The position numbers were made by a program, and so were the translations under genes. Source: Actinomycetes bacterium (lineage in GTDB: Bacteria > Actinomycetota > Acidimicrobiia > Acidimicrobiales > RAAP-2). From it: a stretch of DNA of 64,000 bases. The number at the start of each line of letters is the position of its first letter. The first letter of the stretch is position 1. The DNA lies in contig JAJYVS010000001.1 in NCBI GenBank assembly GCA_021791895.1, positions 1 to 64,000 on the forward strand, in the 5' to 3' direction. Below, piece by piece: positions 44,338 to 55,434 of this stretch. Under the pieces are notes generated by a model. It was not told where the DNA came from and ran no database searches. It was given only the letters and a program-made list of their open reading frames with translations.

Positions 44338-45698
44338 ACGCCACCTCGCTCCGTCACCACCGAGCGGGCGGTCGCATCGGCGAACCGGGTGATGAGCACG
44401 TCCCCGGCGACAAGCCCGGCCGAGGTGCGGAGGACCCGGCCGTCCTCGTCGGTCGTCAAGGTGTAGCCGCGCTCGAGTTGGCGCTCCACGTCGAAGGCCC
44501 CGAGCAGCCGCCGCCAACCGCTCAGCTTCGACTCGGCCTCGGCCAGCCGGCGGCGGGCCGCCGGCCCGAGGCGGGCCGAGCGGCCGGCGAGCGAGGTCGC
44601 GGCCTCCTCGACGCGAAGCGGGGCCGAGCGGACGACGGATCTGGTCTGGTGTTCGAGCCGCTGGCGATGCCAGCGCACCTGCTGGCGGGCCGTCCCAGAG
44701 AGCCGCCCCCTGGCAGTGCCCAGATCGCGGTCGGCCACGTCGAGCACGCGCTTTGCGTGACGGCCGATGGCCTCCGCCGGCTCGGCCACGGCACGCTGCC
44801 AAAAGGTCTCGATTCGGGCCACCAGCTCGTGGCCGCACTCGGTCGGGGTGACGAGGGACCGGTTCGCCACCAGGTCGGCGACCGACTCGTCTCCGGTGTG
44901 GCCGATCCCGGTCCACACCGGCACCGGGCACCGTGCGATGGCCCGGGCCACCGGCGGACTGTCGAAGGCAACGAGGTCGGCCTTGGAGCCCCCGCCTCGC
45001 ACGACGACCACCAGGTCGGGGGCCAGCGCGCCGGCCCGGCGGACCGCCCTGGCGATCGAGCCCGGTGCCTCGGGTCCCTGCACCGAGGCACGCGCCAGCG
45101 CCACGGTGAAGGCGTAGCCCGAGGTGCTCAGCTGCTTGAGGAAGTCCCGGCATCCCTCGGTGTCCGGGCTGGCGACCAGACCGACGTTGAGCACGACGGG
45201 GGGGACCGGGAGCGCCTGGTTGGCCTCGAGCAGCCCTTCGCGTCGTAGGGCTTCGACGAGAGCGGCGCGCTCGGCCGCCACCCGGCCCAAGAGCGCGGTC
45301 ACGTCGAGGTCGGCCATCACGAAGCTCACCTCGGCCCGCGCCCGATAGAAATCGATCTTCCCCACCAGGTGCACCACCGTGCCCGGCGCAAGCTCGAGAC
45401 CGGCGCGGTGCAGCTTCGCCTTCAGGGGACCCCAGGTCTGACGCCAGCAGCGCACCTTGAGCACCGGGGCCTGGCGGTCGCCGGCCGAGTCCGGGTCGAC
45501 CAGGTCGATGTAGCAGTGGCCAGTCCGGTCCGAGATGGTCTGGATCTCGCCGCGCACCCACAACGGCTGACGGGGCGGGAACTCCTCGAGGAGTGCCCGG
45601 TCGACCCGCGCGTAGAGCTGGGCGATCGTGAAGACGTCGTCGGGCTCGGTGAACAGCGTCGCGGCGCCCCGCCACGAGCGCGGGCTCGGGCCGCTCAT
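44334..45698 (-). CDS. xseA: Exodeoxyribonuclease VII large subunit
   Basis: A 454-residue nuclease subunit. An N-terminal OB fold (LWVRGEIQTISDRTGHCYIDL) precedes the catalytic domain, with VGLVASPDTEGCRDFL, DLVVVVRGGGSKADLVAFD, VWTGIGHTGDESVADLVA and ERGYTLTTDEDGRVL. It degrades single-stranded DNA in repair. ATG at 45698. It leads the xseA-xseB-MBL-FAD operon and is divergent from the hydroxyacid dehydrogenase gene. Confidence 0.96.
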   Translation of the reverse strand: MSGPSPRSWRGAATLFTEPDDVFTIAQLYARVDRALLEEFPPRQPLWVRGEIQTISDRTGHCYIDLVDPDSAGDRQAPVLKVRCWRQTWGPLKAKLHRAGLELAPGTVVHLVGKIDFYRARAEVSFVMADLDVTALLGRVAAERAALVEALRREGLLEANQALPVPPVVLNVGLVASPDTEGCRDFLKQLSTSGYAFTVALARASVQGPEAPGSIARAVRRAGALAPDLVVVVRGGGSKADLVAFDSPPVARAIARCPVPVWTGIGHTGDESVADLVANRSLVTPTECGHELVARIETFWQRAVAEPAEAIGRHAKRVLDVADRDLGTARGRLSGTARQQVRWHRQRLEHQTRSVVRSAPLRVEEAATSLAGRSARLGPAARRRLAEAESKLSGWRRLLGAFDVERQLERGYTLTTDEDGRVLRTSAGLVAGDVLITRFADATARSVVTERGGV

Positions 45699-45807
45699 CG
45701 GGTGCCGCGCTCAGCGGTGGTGCTGCGCGCCGTCGACGTCACGCCCCGAATCTAGGGCAACCCGCCGGGTCCAAGAACCACCGCCGGACCCCCACGGCAC
45801 AGCGGGT

Positions 45808-45825
45808 CGGCCCGGAAACGGGCCG
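45808..45825. other. GAAA-tetraloop hairpin in the xseA upstream spacer
   Basis: CGGCCCG-GAAA-CGGGCCG is a perfect seven-base-pair stem capped by a GNRA tetraloop, in the spacer between two divergent genes. If transcribed on the minus strand it would lie upstream of xseA. No function is assigned. Confidence 0.3.
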
Positions 45826-45836
45826 CTGCCCGGCAC

Positions 45837-45842
45837 TACATT
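45837..45842 (+). promoter_or_regulatory. Candidate -10 element for the hydroxyacid dehydrogenase gene
   Basis: TACATT fits the TANNNT pattern and would start a transcript near 45850, just before the ATG at 45867 and GTG at 45894. Confidence 0.35.
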
Positions 45843-45893
45843 TCGACCGTTCGAGGGTCCCGGGCAATGAGCCCGGGGGGAGGTCGGCGGGAC

Positions 45894-46889
45894 GTGCCCA
45901 CGACGGTGCTGGTGACCGACTACGCGTGGCCCAGCCTCGACGTCGAGCGACGCATCCTCGCCGGCGTGGGTGCCGAGGTGGTGGTGGCGACGATGGGCGA
46001 CGAGCGCGAGCTCGTGGCACTGGCCCCGGGGGCCGACGCCATCCTCACCAACTGGAAGCCGGTCACCGCCCGGGTGCTCGACGCCGCCAGCCGGTGCACC
46101 ACGGTCGCCCGTTACGGGGTCGGGGTCGACAACATCGACGTCGCCCGGGCCACCGAGCTCGGCATCGTCGTGAGCAACGTCCCCGACTACTGCATCGACG
46201 AAGTCTCCGACCATGCCATCGCCCTCATGCTGGCCCTGGCCCGCCGGATCGTCGACTTCGCCGCCCAGACCCGCGCCGGCGGGTGGGACAACCAGGCCTT
46301 CGGCCCGCTGCACCGGCTACGGGACCGGACGCTCGGGCTGATCGGCTTCGGCCGGATCGCGAGGCTGGTCGCCCCCAAGGCTCGGGCATTCGGGCTGGGG
46401 ATCCTCGCCTACGCCCCGAGCCTGTCGCCGGGTGCCCACCACGGCGTGGAAGCGACCGCCTCGCTCGACGAGCTCTTGGCACGGTCCGACCTCGTCTCCC
46501 TCCACGCCCCGCTCACCCCGGCGACGCACCACCTGCTCGGGCCCGAGGAGCTCGCACGGATGCGTCCGGGCGCCCTGCTCGTCAACACGGCGCGAGGGGG
46601 CCTCCTCGACCTCGAGGCGGTTCGGGCCGCCCTCTCGGACGGCCGCCTCGGGGGGGTCGGGCTCGACGTGCTCGACGAGGAACCTCCCCCACCCGACGAC
46701 CCGATCCGAGGGGTGCCGGGGGTGGTGCTGACGCCGCACGCCGCTTTCTACTCGGTCGAGTCGGTCGTCGAGCTCCAGAAGAAGGCGAGCGCCAACGTCG
46801 TCTCGGCCCTTGGCGGCACCGCGCCGGAGACGACCGTCAACCCCGATGTGCTCGGGTCGCCCTCGCTCCGCCTCGCCCGGGACACGTAG
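45894..46889 (+). CDS. D-isomer-specific 2-hydroxyacid dehydrogenase
   Basis: A 331-residue NAD-dependent dehydrogenase related to phosphoglycerate dehydrogenase. The nucleotide site is LGLIGFGRIARLVAPKA, with catalytic Arg in NTARGGLLD, Glu in DVLDEEPP and His in LTPHAAFYS. The opening TTVLVTDYAWPSLDVERRIL favours GTG at 45894, which has GGAGG ten bases upstream; ATG at 45867 is the alternative. It lacks the C-terminal ACT domain of long PGDHs, so the substrate is open. An HD-domain gene follows by 24 bases. Confidence 0.88.
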   Translation: MPTTVLVTDYAWPSLDVERRILAGVGAEVVVATMGDERELVALAPGADAILTNWKPVTARVLDAASRCTTVARYGVGVDNIDVARATELGIVVSNVPDYCIDEVSDHAIALMLALARRIVDFAAQTRAGGWDNQAFGPLHRLRDRTLGLIGFGRIARLVAPKARAFGLGILAYAPSLSPGAHHGVEATASLDELLARSDLVSLHAPLTPATHHLLGPEELARMRPGALLVNTARGGLLDLEAVRAALSDGRLGGVGLDVLDEEPPPPDDPIRGVPGVVLTPHAAFYSVESVVELQKKASANVVSALGGTAPETTVNPDVLGSPSLRLARDT

Positions 46890-46913
46890 GCTCGGGCCGA
46901 GGAAACCGAGCCG

Positions 46914-47468
46914 ATGACCGACCTGCACGCGCACCCACAAGAACGAGCCCGCTTCCGGTCCATGGCCGAGGGCACGGCGGAGGACTGGCGGATCATCCGC
47001 TCGGTCGACGCCGGGGTCCCACTGGCCGACGGCGTCCTCGAACAACTGCGGCGACTCGGCGAGGCGCCCACCGGATTCGCCGTCGACCGCCTGACCCACA
47101 GCCTCCAGACGGCCACGCGGGCCGAGCGGACGGGGCGCGCCGACCACTATCTCCTGGCCGCCCTGCTCCACGACATCGGGGACAACCTGGCGCCCGAGAA
47201 CCACTCCGAGCTGGCGGCGGCGGTCCTCCGGCCCCATCTCCCCGACGACCTGCACTGGATGGTCAAGCACCACGGCGAGTTCCAGCGGTACTACTTCGGC
47301 CACTTCCTCGGGGAAGACCGCAACGTGCGGGAGCGTCACCGGGGCCACCAGTGGTTCGAGCTGACCGAGGAGTTCTGCGAGGAGTTCGACCAGCGCTCGT
47401 TCGACCCGGACTACCCCACGCTTCCCCTCGAGCACTACGAGCCTTTGGTCCGCGCCTTGATCACCTGA
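46914..47468 (+). CDS. HD-domain protein, PhnZ-like
   Basis: A 184-residue HD-domain protein with DRLTHSLQTATRAERTG (His62), AALLHDIGD (His86-Asp87), NHSEL (His97) and MVKHHGEFQRYYFGHFLG (His119/120). The arrangement resembles the mixed-valent diiron oxygenase PhnZ/TmpB group, which cleaves aminophosphonates, more than HD phosphohydrolases. No phosphonate transport genes are nearby, so the role is uncertain. It has a GAGGAAA ribosome-binding site and follows the 2-hydroxyacid dehydrogenase, probably as an operon. Confidence 0.8.
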   Translation: MTDLHAHPQERARFRSMAEGTAEDWRIIRSVDAGVPLADGVLEQLRRLGEAPTGFAVDRLTHSLQTATRAERTGRADHYLLAALLHDIGDNLAPENHSELAAAVLRPHLPDDLHWMVKHHGEFQRYYFGHFLGEDRNVRERHRGHQWFELTEEFCEEFDQRSFDPDYPTLPLEHYEPLVRALIT

Positions 47469-47553
47469 ACCGGACGGGACCGGCCGGGGCTGCCTCCGAC
47501 CGGGGCACCGGCTCGGGGGCCGAAGGGGTCCGCCGAGCTGGCAGACTGGGAGC

Positions 47554-47921
<368 letters not shown>

Positions 47922-47949
47922 ACACCGAACGTACCGTTCTGATCGACGA

Positions 47950-48540
47950 ATGAGTTCCCCGGACCACAACGTCCAGCTGCACGAAACCACTCACGTGCGT
48001 GCGGAGGTTGAGGGCCAAAACGAGGACTGGACGATGGACTTGGACCGCAAGCTGATCGAAGTGTCACGAAGAATCGAAGCTCCGACGGCGCGCATCTTCG
48101 CAATCCTGGCGAATCCGTAACGTCACGTGGATTTCGACGGATCCCAAATGCTCCGAGGAGCCGTCCTCGACAGACCCGTCTCCAGGGTGGGCGACACATT
48201 CACCATGCACATGCATCGGCTCGGAGACGGCTACCTCATGATCAACTACGTGGTGGGGCTCGAGCCAGATCGACGAATCCTTTAGGAGCCGGCTCCCGGA
48301 GACGCTTCTCGGGCTGAGGGCAATGATCCTTGCAAGGTCGGCATACCGGCGGGGTATCGCTGGGGCTACGTCCTCGCTCCAGACGGTGACGATGCCACCG
48401 TCGTCACCGAGGTCTTCGACTACGGCCCCTTGCCCGAGGAACTCCTACGCGATGGCGGGGCGTGGATCAACGGGACCAATTCGGTGCTCGAGTCGATGAC
48501 GGCCAGCCTGGAAAGGCTCGAGAAGATCAGTACCGAGTAA
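47950..48540 (+). pseudogene. SRPBCC (polyketide cyclase-like) gene with two in-frame stops
   Basis: One continuous frame reads from ATG at 47950 to TAA at 48540 (196 codons), interrupted by TAA at 48118-48120 and TAG at 48283-48285. It encodes an SRPBCC-fold protein: KLIEVSRRIEAPTARIFAIL, DGSQMLRGAVLDRPVSRVGD, YRWGYVLAPDGDDATVVTEV and a final helix NSVLESMTASLERL. The second stop is where Trp is expected (RRIL-stop-EPAPGD). No frameshift is needed. An inner ATG at 48034 is the alternative start. It is AT-richer than the core genes to its left. Confidence 0.8.
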
Positions 48541-48632
48541 GCGCGCTGCCCGAGCACATCTCTGAGTGCGGTCACTCGAACAGAACAGGGAATCGTGTCG
48601 TCCGGCGCGGCTGCCCCGCGGGGGCGTCGTCG

Positions 48633-49055
48633 CTACGGCCCGCCGCAGTCGCTGCAATAGCCCTGGAAGAGCACCTCTCGGTTGACGATCCGGTAGCCGA
48701 AACGCTCCGAGCGTGGCAACTCGAGCACGTCCAGTCCCTGGGGATGGACGTCGCGGAGGTCACCGCACTTGAGGCACACGAGGTGGTGATGTCCGTCCCC
48801 GGTGTTGGGGTCGTAGCGGGTCGGCCCAGCCGCGGCGTCCACCTGCTGGACCTCGCCCATCGACACCAGTTCGTTGAGCGTGTTGTACACCGTCGCGAGG
48901 CTCACCTCTGGGAGGCGCTCTCGGGCTCGTTCGAGCACTTCCTCTGCGCTGAGGTGGACGTGCTCACCGTCCATGACCTCGGCAATGACGCGCCGCTGGG
49001 GCGTTAGGCGCCAGTGGAGTGCTCGAAGGCGCTCGAGCAGCGGCGTCGACGTCAT
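48633..49055 (-). CDS. Fur-family regulator divergent from katG
   Basis: A 140-residue Fur/PerR protein. The winged helix is VSLATVYNTLNELVSMGEV, followed by GHHHLVCLKCGDLRDVHP and a C-terminal CSDCG, the two CxxC zinc pairs. FurA/PerR-like control of katG is a common actinobacterial arrangement, here in divergent orientation. The ATG has CAGGAGG a few bases upstream. It differs clearly from the Fur protein at 35161, so there are two peroxide-type regulators in the window. Confidence 0.9.
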   Translation of the reverse strand: MTSTPLLERLRALHWRLTPQRRVIAEVMDGEHVHLSAEEVLERARERLPEVSLATVYNTLNELVSMGEVQQVDAAAGPTRYDPNTGDGHHHLVCLKCGDLRDVHPQGLDVLELPRSERFGYRIVNREVLFQGYCSDCGGP

Positions 49056-49106
49056 GCCCTCCTGTCCACCCCGTTACAGTCTCTAAGGCTGAGCCGAAGC
49101 TAGCAC

Positions 49107-49132
49107 TTGAATCATCCTAGATCCAGATTTAA
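49107..49132. promoter_or_regulatory. Dyad in the fur-katG spacer
   Basis: TTGAATC (49107-49113) and GATTTAA (49126-49132) form an inverted repeat with one mismatch around a 12-base centre, in the only AT-rich part of the divergent spacer. It is a candidate Fur/PerR site controlling both sides; that is inference. Confidence 0.4.
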
Positions 49133-49224
49133 CGTAACCGGCCGAGTCCCCATCGCATTGGGAAAGGGACGAGGGAGCAATCGGCGCTGGCTCCAGAGCC
49201 GACGGGGGAGGGAACGAGGGGGTC

Positions 49225-49467
49225 GTGATCGACGAGGAGGAGGCGGGTTCAGACAAGGTGACCGCCCGCACCCGGGCGTTCGAGGAGATCGACGCACAGG
49301 TGTTCCCCGGACCGGGCCGGGGCGCCACGCAAGCGGAGGCGGCGGCGAGCGATCGCTGGGGGGAGCCCTCACCGACGACGGTGGAGGCATACCGTCGCAT
49401 GGTCGCGCTCGTGCACCAGCTCGCACGCCGATCGACGATGGGTGCAACCGGCCATCGGTTGCAGTGA
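49225..49467 (+). CDS. Small hypothetical protein upstream of katG
   Basis: An 80-residue acidic-to-neutral protein with no family I recognise (VTARTRAFEEIDAQVF, PTTVEAYRRMVALVHQLARR). GTG at 49225 has purine-rich GGGGAGGG and GAGGGGG sequences upstream. It ends 39 bases before the katG start, so it is probably the first gene of the katG transcript. The overlapping frame starting at 49107 is Arg/Gly-rich and looks like a shadow. Confidence 0.5.
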   Translation: MIDEEEAGSDKVTARTRAFEEIDAQVFPGPGRGATQAEAAASDRWGEPSPTTVEAYRRMVALVHQLARRSTMGATGHRLQ

Positions 49468-51702
<2,235 letters not shown>

Positions 51703-51920
51703 TACGAGGGTGAGCCGCCAGAACGGTTTCGATTGAGCCAGCCATCTGGCAGCCCACGGACATCATCGGCTTCTGCACGATGCCACCTCGGTCGTCGATC
51801 GCGAGCGTCCCTCACCCCGCCCACCTCACTCGATGCGCTCGAGCGGAGGGATCGACGCCGTTCGACCAGGGCGCGCGACGTGAGTCGGCTCGTGCCTTTG
51901 AGCCACGACCGGGTCGTCGG

Positions 51921-53212
51921 TCACAGCCCGATCACCGAAGGGACCATGTAGAGGCCAAACGCCATCCCCGCTACACAAAGGACGGTGGCGACAAGCCGGT
52001 AGATGCCGCGGATTCGGTATTCGGGCGGCAGGGCCGTGGCCTCGAGGACCAGGAGAAAGCCGAGGACGATGGGCAAGAGGAGTGCGTTCATCACCTCGAC
52101 GTCGACCGCCAGGCCGATGAGGTCGACGCTGGCCAGGACGAGGTCCGCCCCCACGATGTGGCTCAGGCTGTAGGTGGCGTAGAACTTGGTGTTGGAGCGG
52201 TCGAGGCCTCCGTTCAGGCTGTGCTTCCAACCGAAGACCTCGGCCATGCCCCAGGCCCCTGCCAGTGACACCACGAGCGCGGCCACCAAAGCCCCGCCGA
52301 GGATGGACGAACCGACGAGAACTTCGGCGGTGCGCGTACCGAGATGGGCTGACAGGGCACCGACGATCTGGGCGACGCTTTGGAGCGGCGCACCGCCATG
52401 CCCTTGATAGGTGCTCGCCGCGAGAACGACGATGACGACGATCATGATGCCCTTGGTGACGCTCCTTCTTGAGGTCCGAAACCCGGAGTCCCTTGTCCAC
52501 CACCGCGCTCTGTTGGTAGAAAATCATCCAGGCCATGATCACCGCACCGATGTTGGCCGCCAGGAGGGTGACATAGGAGCGGTGGCCGAGCGGCAGTGCC
52601 GTCAGGCCGTGGATGAGTTGGTGGACGTCCGGATGGCTCATCAACATCGCCGGAACGAACATCAGCTCCGCCAGTCCGATCGCCATCCCGATCCGCTCGA
52701 CCCTCCGGTCTCTGCGGCTGAACGCCAGCCCGATGAGATAGGCGGTCGCGGTTGGAACGGTTACCCACTTCGAGACCCCGAACAGCTCCCCCACCGAGGC
52801 GATACCGAGAACTCGGTCAAGAGCGCACCCACCGCGGAGACGAGCAGGGTCGTCGCCGAGAGGTCGGCCCAGCGGGGTCCGAATCGCTCCCGGATCAGCT
52901 GGCCGTGGCCCTTCCCGGTCACGATCCCGAGCCGCACCGTCATCTCCTGGGCCATGTAGAGGACCGGGATGAGCACGAGGGCACCATCGCGTAGCCCCAC
53001 TGGGCGCCGGACTGGCCGGCCGTGATGAAAGATCCGGCGTCGGTATCGGCCAGCATGACGATGAGACCGGGGCCCCACACGACCAGGAGCGCGAGCGCCC
53101 ACCACTTCGGGCGACGCAAACCCAGAGGGCCGGTCGTTCCAGCACCGAGCCGAGTTTCCAGCTCCCCGAGCGTCGGCTCGCCGGTGCGGACCGACTCGTC
53201 GACCGTCCCCAT
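51921..53212 (-). pseudogene. Nramp-type metal transporter, three frame breaks
   Basis: The remains of a manganese/iron transporter of about 430 residues. The N-terminus (VWGPGLIVMLADTDAGSFIT) carries the Nramp metal-site DTDAG. The frame changes near 52985, near 52808 (one missing base restores TEFS-GIASVGELFG) and near 52455. Later segments are AANIGAVIMAWMIFYQQSAVVDKGL and LAGAWGMAEVFGWKHSLNGG. About 15 residues seem lost at the third break. The start ATG has AAGGAA upstream. It is convergent with katG; manganese uptake next to katG would fit peroxide defence had it stayed intact. Confidence 0.82.
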
Positions 53213-53530
53213 TCGTGTTCCTTAGGGGATCCGAAAGTATTTGCTCAAACATCCCTAATGTAGCGCCGGTTGCCCGGTGGCGACCCCGACGACCGCTTCG
53301 ACACCCGCCGGGTCCGCCGGGTGCGCTCCAAGGGGGACACGCGGGGAAGGACCTGGTCGACGGACACGGCCGATTGGATCGCGGCCGGCGCGGCGACGCC
53401 GCCCGCACCTCGAGTCAGGGTACGGTCGGCCCGAGAGGATGGAAGCGTTGAAGGCCCAGCACGAACTGCCGATCGCCGACCATGGGCCCGACGCCGGGCA
53501 GACGGTGGGCCGGACCCCTACGGTCTGAGC
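53213..53530. other. Gene-free spacer (318 bases)
   Basis: This stretch separates the decayed Nramp gene from a membrane-protein gene. Its left end holds the nested dyad at 53222-53258, listed separately. The remainder is GC-rich with no ribosome-binding site leading into a plausible reading frame and no RNA structure I could recognise. Confidence 0.5.
53222..53258. promoter_or_regulatory. Nested dyad upstream of the Nramp gene
   Basis: An inner dyad TTTG-CT-CAAA (53240-53249) is bracketed by TTAGGGGAT (53222-53230) and ATCCCTAA (53251-53258), which form an outer inverted repeat with a one-base offset. It lies just upstream of the Nramp start. The TTAGGG/CCCTAA arms resemble the putative iron box upstream of FTR1. 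A DtxR- or MntR-type operator is a reasonable guess. Confidence 0.45.
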
Positions 53531-54262
53531 ATGAAGAAGTACTTCACCCGGCGCTGCATCGGCCTCCACGCGCTGATGCTGGTCGTGGTGCCCGGGTGCC
53601 TCGTGGCCGGGTGGTGGCAGTACCAGGTCGCACGGGGTGGCAATGGCCTGAGCTGGGTGTACACGGTCGAGTGGCCATTCTTTTCCGTTTACGCCCTCTA
53701 CGTCTGGTGGAAGCTCATCCACGACCGGAGCACCCCGTTCGACCGGCTGTGGGCCGCGAAGCAGCGGGCCGCCGCCGACGCGTCGGGGACGCCGATCCAC
53801 GAGATCCCGGGCTGGGCGCTGGACAAGGAGCTCTCCCGGTCGGTTTATGAAGCCAGTCTGGGTTCCGGCCAGACTCGTGCCCTCGGACGGGCCAGGCCCG
53901 GTCTGGTCGAATCCAACGACCAGCGGTCGGCCGGCGCGCTCCAACAGAGGCTCGCGCCCGGAGGGTCGACCACCGACGATCGCACCGGTGCCGATGGTCG
54001 AGACGGCGCAGCGGTGATCGATGCCCGGGTGGTCGACGTCAAGGTGGTCGAAGACGAGGAGCTCGAGGAGCTCGCCGCCTACAACCGGTACCTCTTCGAG
54101 CTGAACTTCCAGAACCCGCCGAAGCGATGGATGTCGTCGAGGCGTCGATCCGGTTCCGGCGGGTCGGGGGGGACAAAGGACCCTCAGGCCCCGGTGCCCG
54201 ACTCCGGGGAGCGTCGCACACCCGAGCTCCCCCATGGTGCCGACGGCGAGCGGACGTCGTAA
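53531..54262 (+). CDS. Conserved actinobacterial two-helix membrane protein
   Basis: A 243-residue protein starting MKKYFTRRCIGLHALMLVVV. Two hydrophobic helices (about residues 9-32 and 40-60) contain GWWQYQVARGGNGLSWVYTVEW, a pattern I associate with a conserved but uncharacterised actinobacterial family. The long hydrophilic C-terminus is acidic (VVDVKVVEDEELEELAAYNRYL) and ends in a low-complexity tail. The last 79 bases overlap the convergent GNAT gene, so the tail may be non-conserved. ATG at 53531 was chosen because upstream sequence is not protein-like. Confidence 0.7.
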   Translation: MKKYFTRRCIGLHALMLVVVPGCLVAGWWQYQVARGGNGLSWVYTVEWPFFSVYALYVWWKLIHDRSTPFDRLWAAKQRAAADASGTPIHEIPGWALDKELSRSVYEASLGSGQTRALGRARPGLVESNDQRSAGALQQRLAPGGSTTDDRTGADGRDGAAVIDARVVDVKVVEDEELEELAAYNRYLFELNFQNPPKRWMSSRRRSGSGGSGGTKDPQAPVPDSGERRTPELPHGADGERTS

Positions 54263-54750
54263 CGCCACCTGAGCTCGCCGTTCACTTCGCCACTCCGGCG
54301 GAAGCCGACCCGTTCGAGGGTGCGGATAGAGGGCTCGTTGCTCGGGTCGCAGCCTGCGACCACCGCACGGACGCCTGGCTGGGCGAGCGCCCACTCGACG
54401 AGAGCATTCGCCGCCTCGGCGGCGTAACCAAGGCGTCGGCGGCTCGGGATGACGCTGTAGCCGATCTCGACGGTGCCGGCCCCGTCGGGCGGCTCGTGGA
54501 AGCCGATGTCCCCGACGACCAAATCACCGTTTCGCTCGATCATCACCCAGACTCCGAAACACTCGGTGCCCGCCAACATGTCGGCCTGACGGCGAAGCAC
54601 GCCGAGGAAACCGGGATCGGGCCATGCCGCATCGAGCCGTGCGTCGAGGGCGCGGCATGCCTCCTCCCGGCCCTCGGGCAGGGCTGCGGCGGCGTGCGCC
54701 GGAAGGGGCTTCAGTTCCAGGCGAGCCGTGCCCAATCGCAGCGTGGACAT
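54184..54750 (-). CDS. GNAT acetyltransferase, RimJ/RimL type
   Basis: A 188-residue acetyltransferase. It opens LRLGTARLELKPLPAHAAAAL, has the acetyl-CoA loop region VIPSRRRLGYAAEAANALVEWA, and ends the domain with NEPSIRTLERVGFRRSGE, typical of RimJ/RimL-like N-acetyltransferases acting on proteins or small amines. The C-terminal 25 residues overlap the convergent membrane-protein gene. The target is unknown. Confidence 0.87.
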   Translation of the reverse strand: MSTLRLGTARLELKPLPAHAAAALPEGREEACRALDARLDAAWPDPGFLGVLRRQADMLAGTECFGVWVMIERNGDLVVGDIGFHEPPDGAGTVEIGYSVIPSRRRLGYAAEAANALVEWALAQPGVRAVVAGCDPSNEPSIRTLERVGFRRSGEVNGELRWRYDVRSPSAPWGSSGVRRSPESGTGA

Positions 54751-54820
54751 CTCGCCAACCTATTCGGGGCCGCCCACGGCCTCGTCCTCGAGGCGTCGCT
54801 TCGAGACCACCTTGTTCACT

Positions 54821-55348
54821 TCAGCAGAACTCGAGGGTCTTGGAGAAGAAGCGTGCGCCAGCCTCGTCCTTGTAGATCCCGTAGCCGGCGTCGATCTCCA
54901 GATAGCCCGAGGTTCGGTAGAGCGCGATGGCCTCGGGCTGCGCGACCCCGGTCATCAGGCGGACTTCGCCGTAGCCGGCGGCGGCGATCGAGCCTTCGAG
55001 CGCTCCCAGCAGTTGGCTGGCCAGCCCCCGGCCGCGCCACGCTCGCCGCACGTACATCCGCTTGACTTCGGCGACGCCGTGGGCGAGCCGACGAAAACCG
55101 CCGCAGCCGACGGCGAGACCATCGACGTAGACCACGAGGAACCCACCGGTCGGCGGGCCGAACTCCTCCGGTTCCACCTCGGTCGCATCCGGATCGCCGT
55201 ATCGGTCGATGTACTCGCGCTGCAGTTCGGCGATCAGCGCCTGGGCGTCAGAACCGTCATATTGCCCGGACCGGACCACCCCTCCCCCGTCGACATCTTC
55301 TCGGTTCGTTGCGGGCACGGCGCTCTTCTCTGTCCGGCTTGGCGGCAT
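54821..55348 (-). CDS. GNAT family N-acetyltransferase
   Basis: A 175-residue acetyltransferase with GGFLVVYVDGLAVGCGGFRR, the acetyl-CoA loop VRRAWRGRGLASQLLGALE and the C-terminal PEAIALYRTSGYLEIDAGYG. The substrate is unknown. ATG at 55348 is the likely start, with GGAGCTG close upstream; a GTG near 55279 would also keep the domain. It follows the broken RIO kinase on the same strand. Confidence 0.85.
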   Translation of the reverse strand: MPPSRTEKSAVPATNREDVDGGGVVRSGQYDGSDAQALIAELQREYIDRYGDPDATEVEPEEFGPPTGGFLVVYVDGLAVGCGGFRRLAHGVAEVKRMYVRRAWRGRGLASQLLGALEGSIAAAGYGEVRLMTGVAQPEAIALYRTSGYLEIDAGYGIYKDEAGARFFSKTLEFC

Positions 55349-55434
55349 CAGCTCCAAGGCTCCAGGGGTGCCGCCCCAGCAACCTACCAACGCGCCGATT
55401 GCTGCCCGCGAGGTCGAACAACCGCCGTTCGGCC

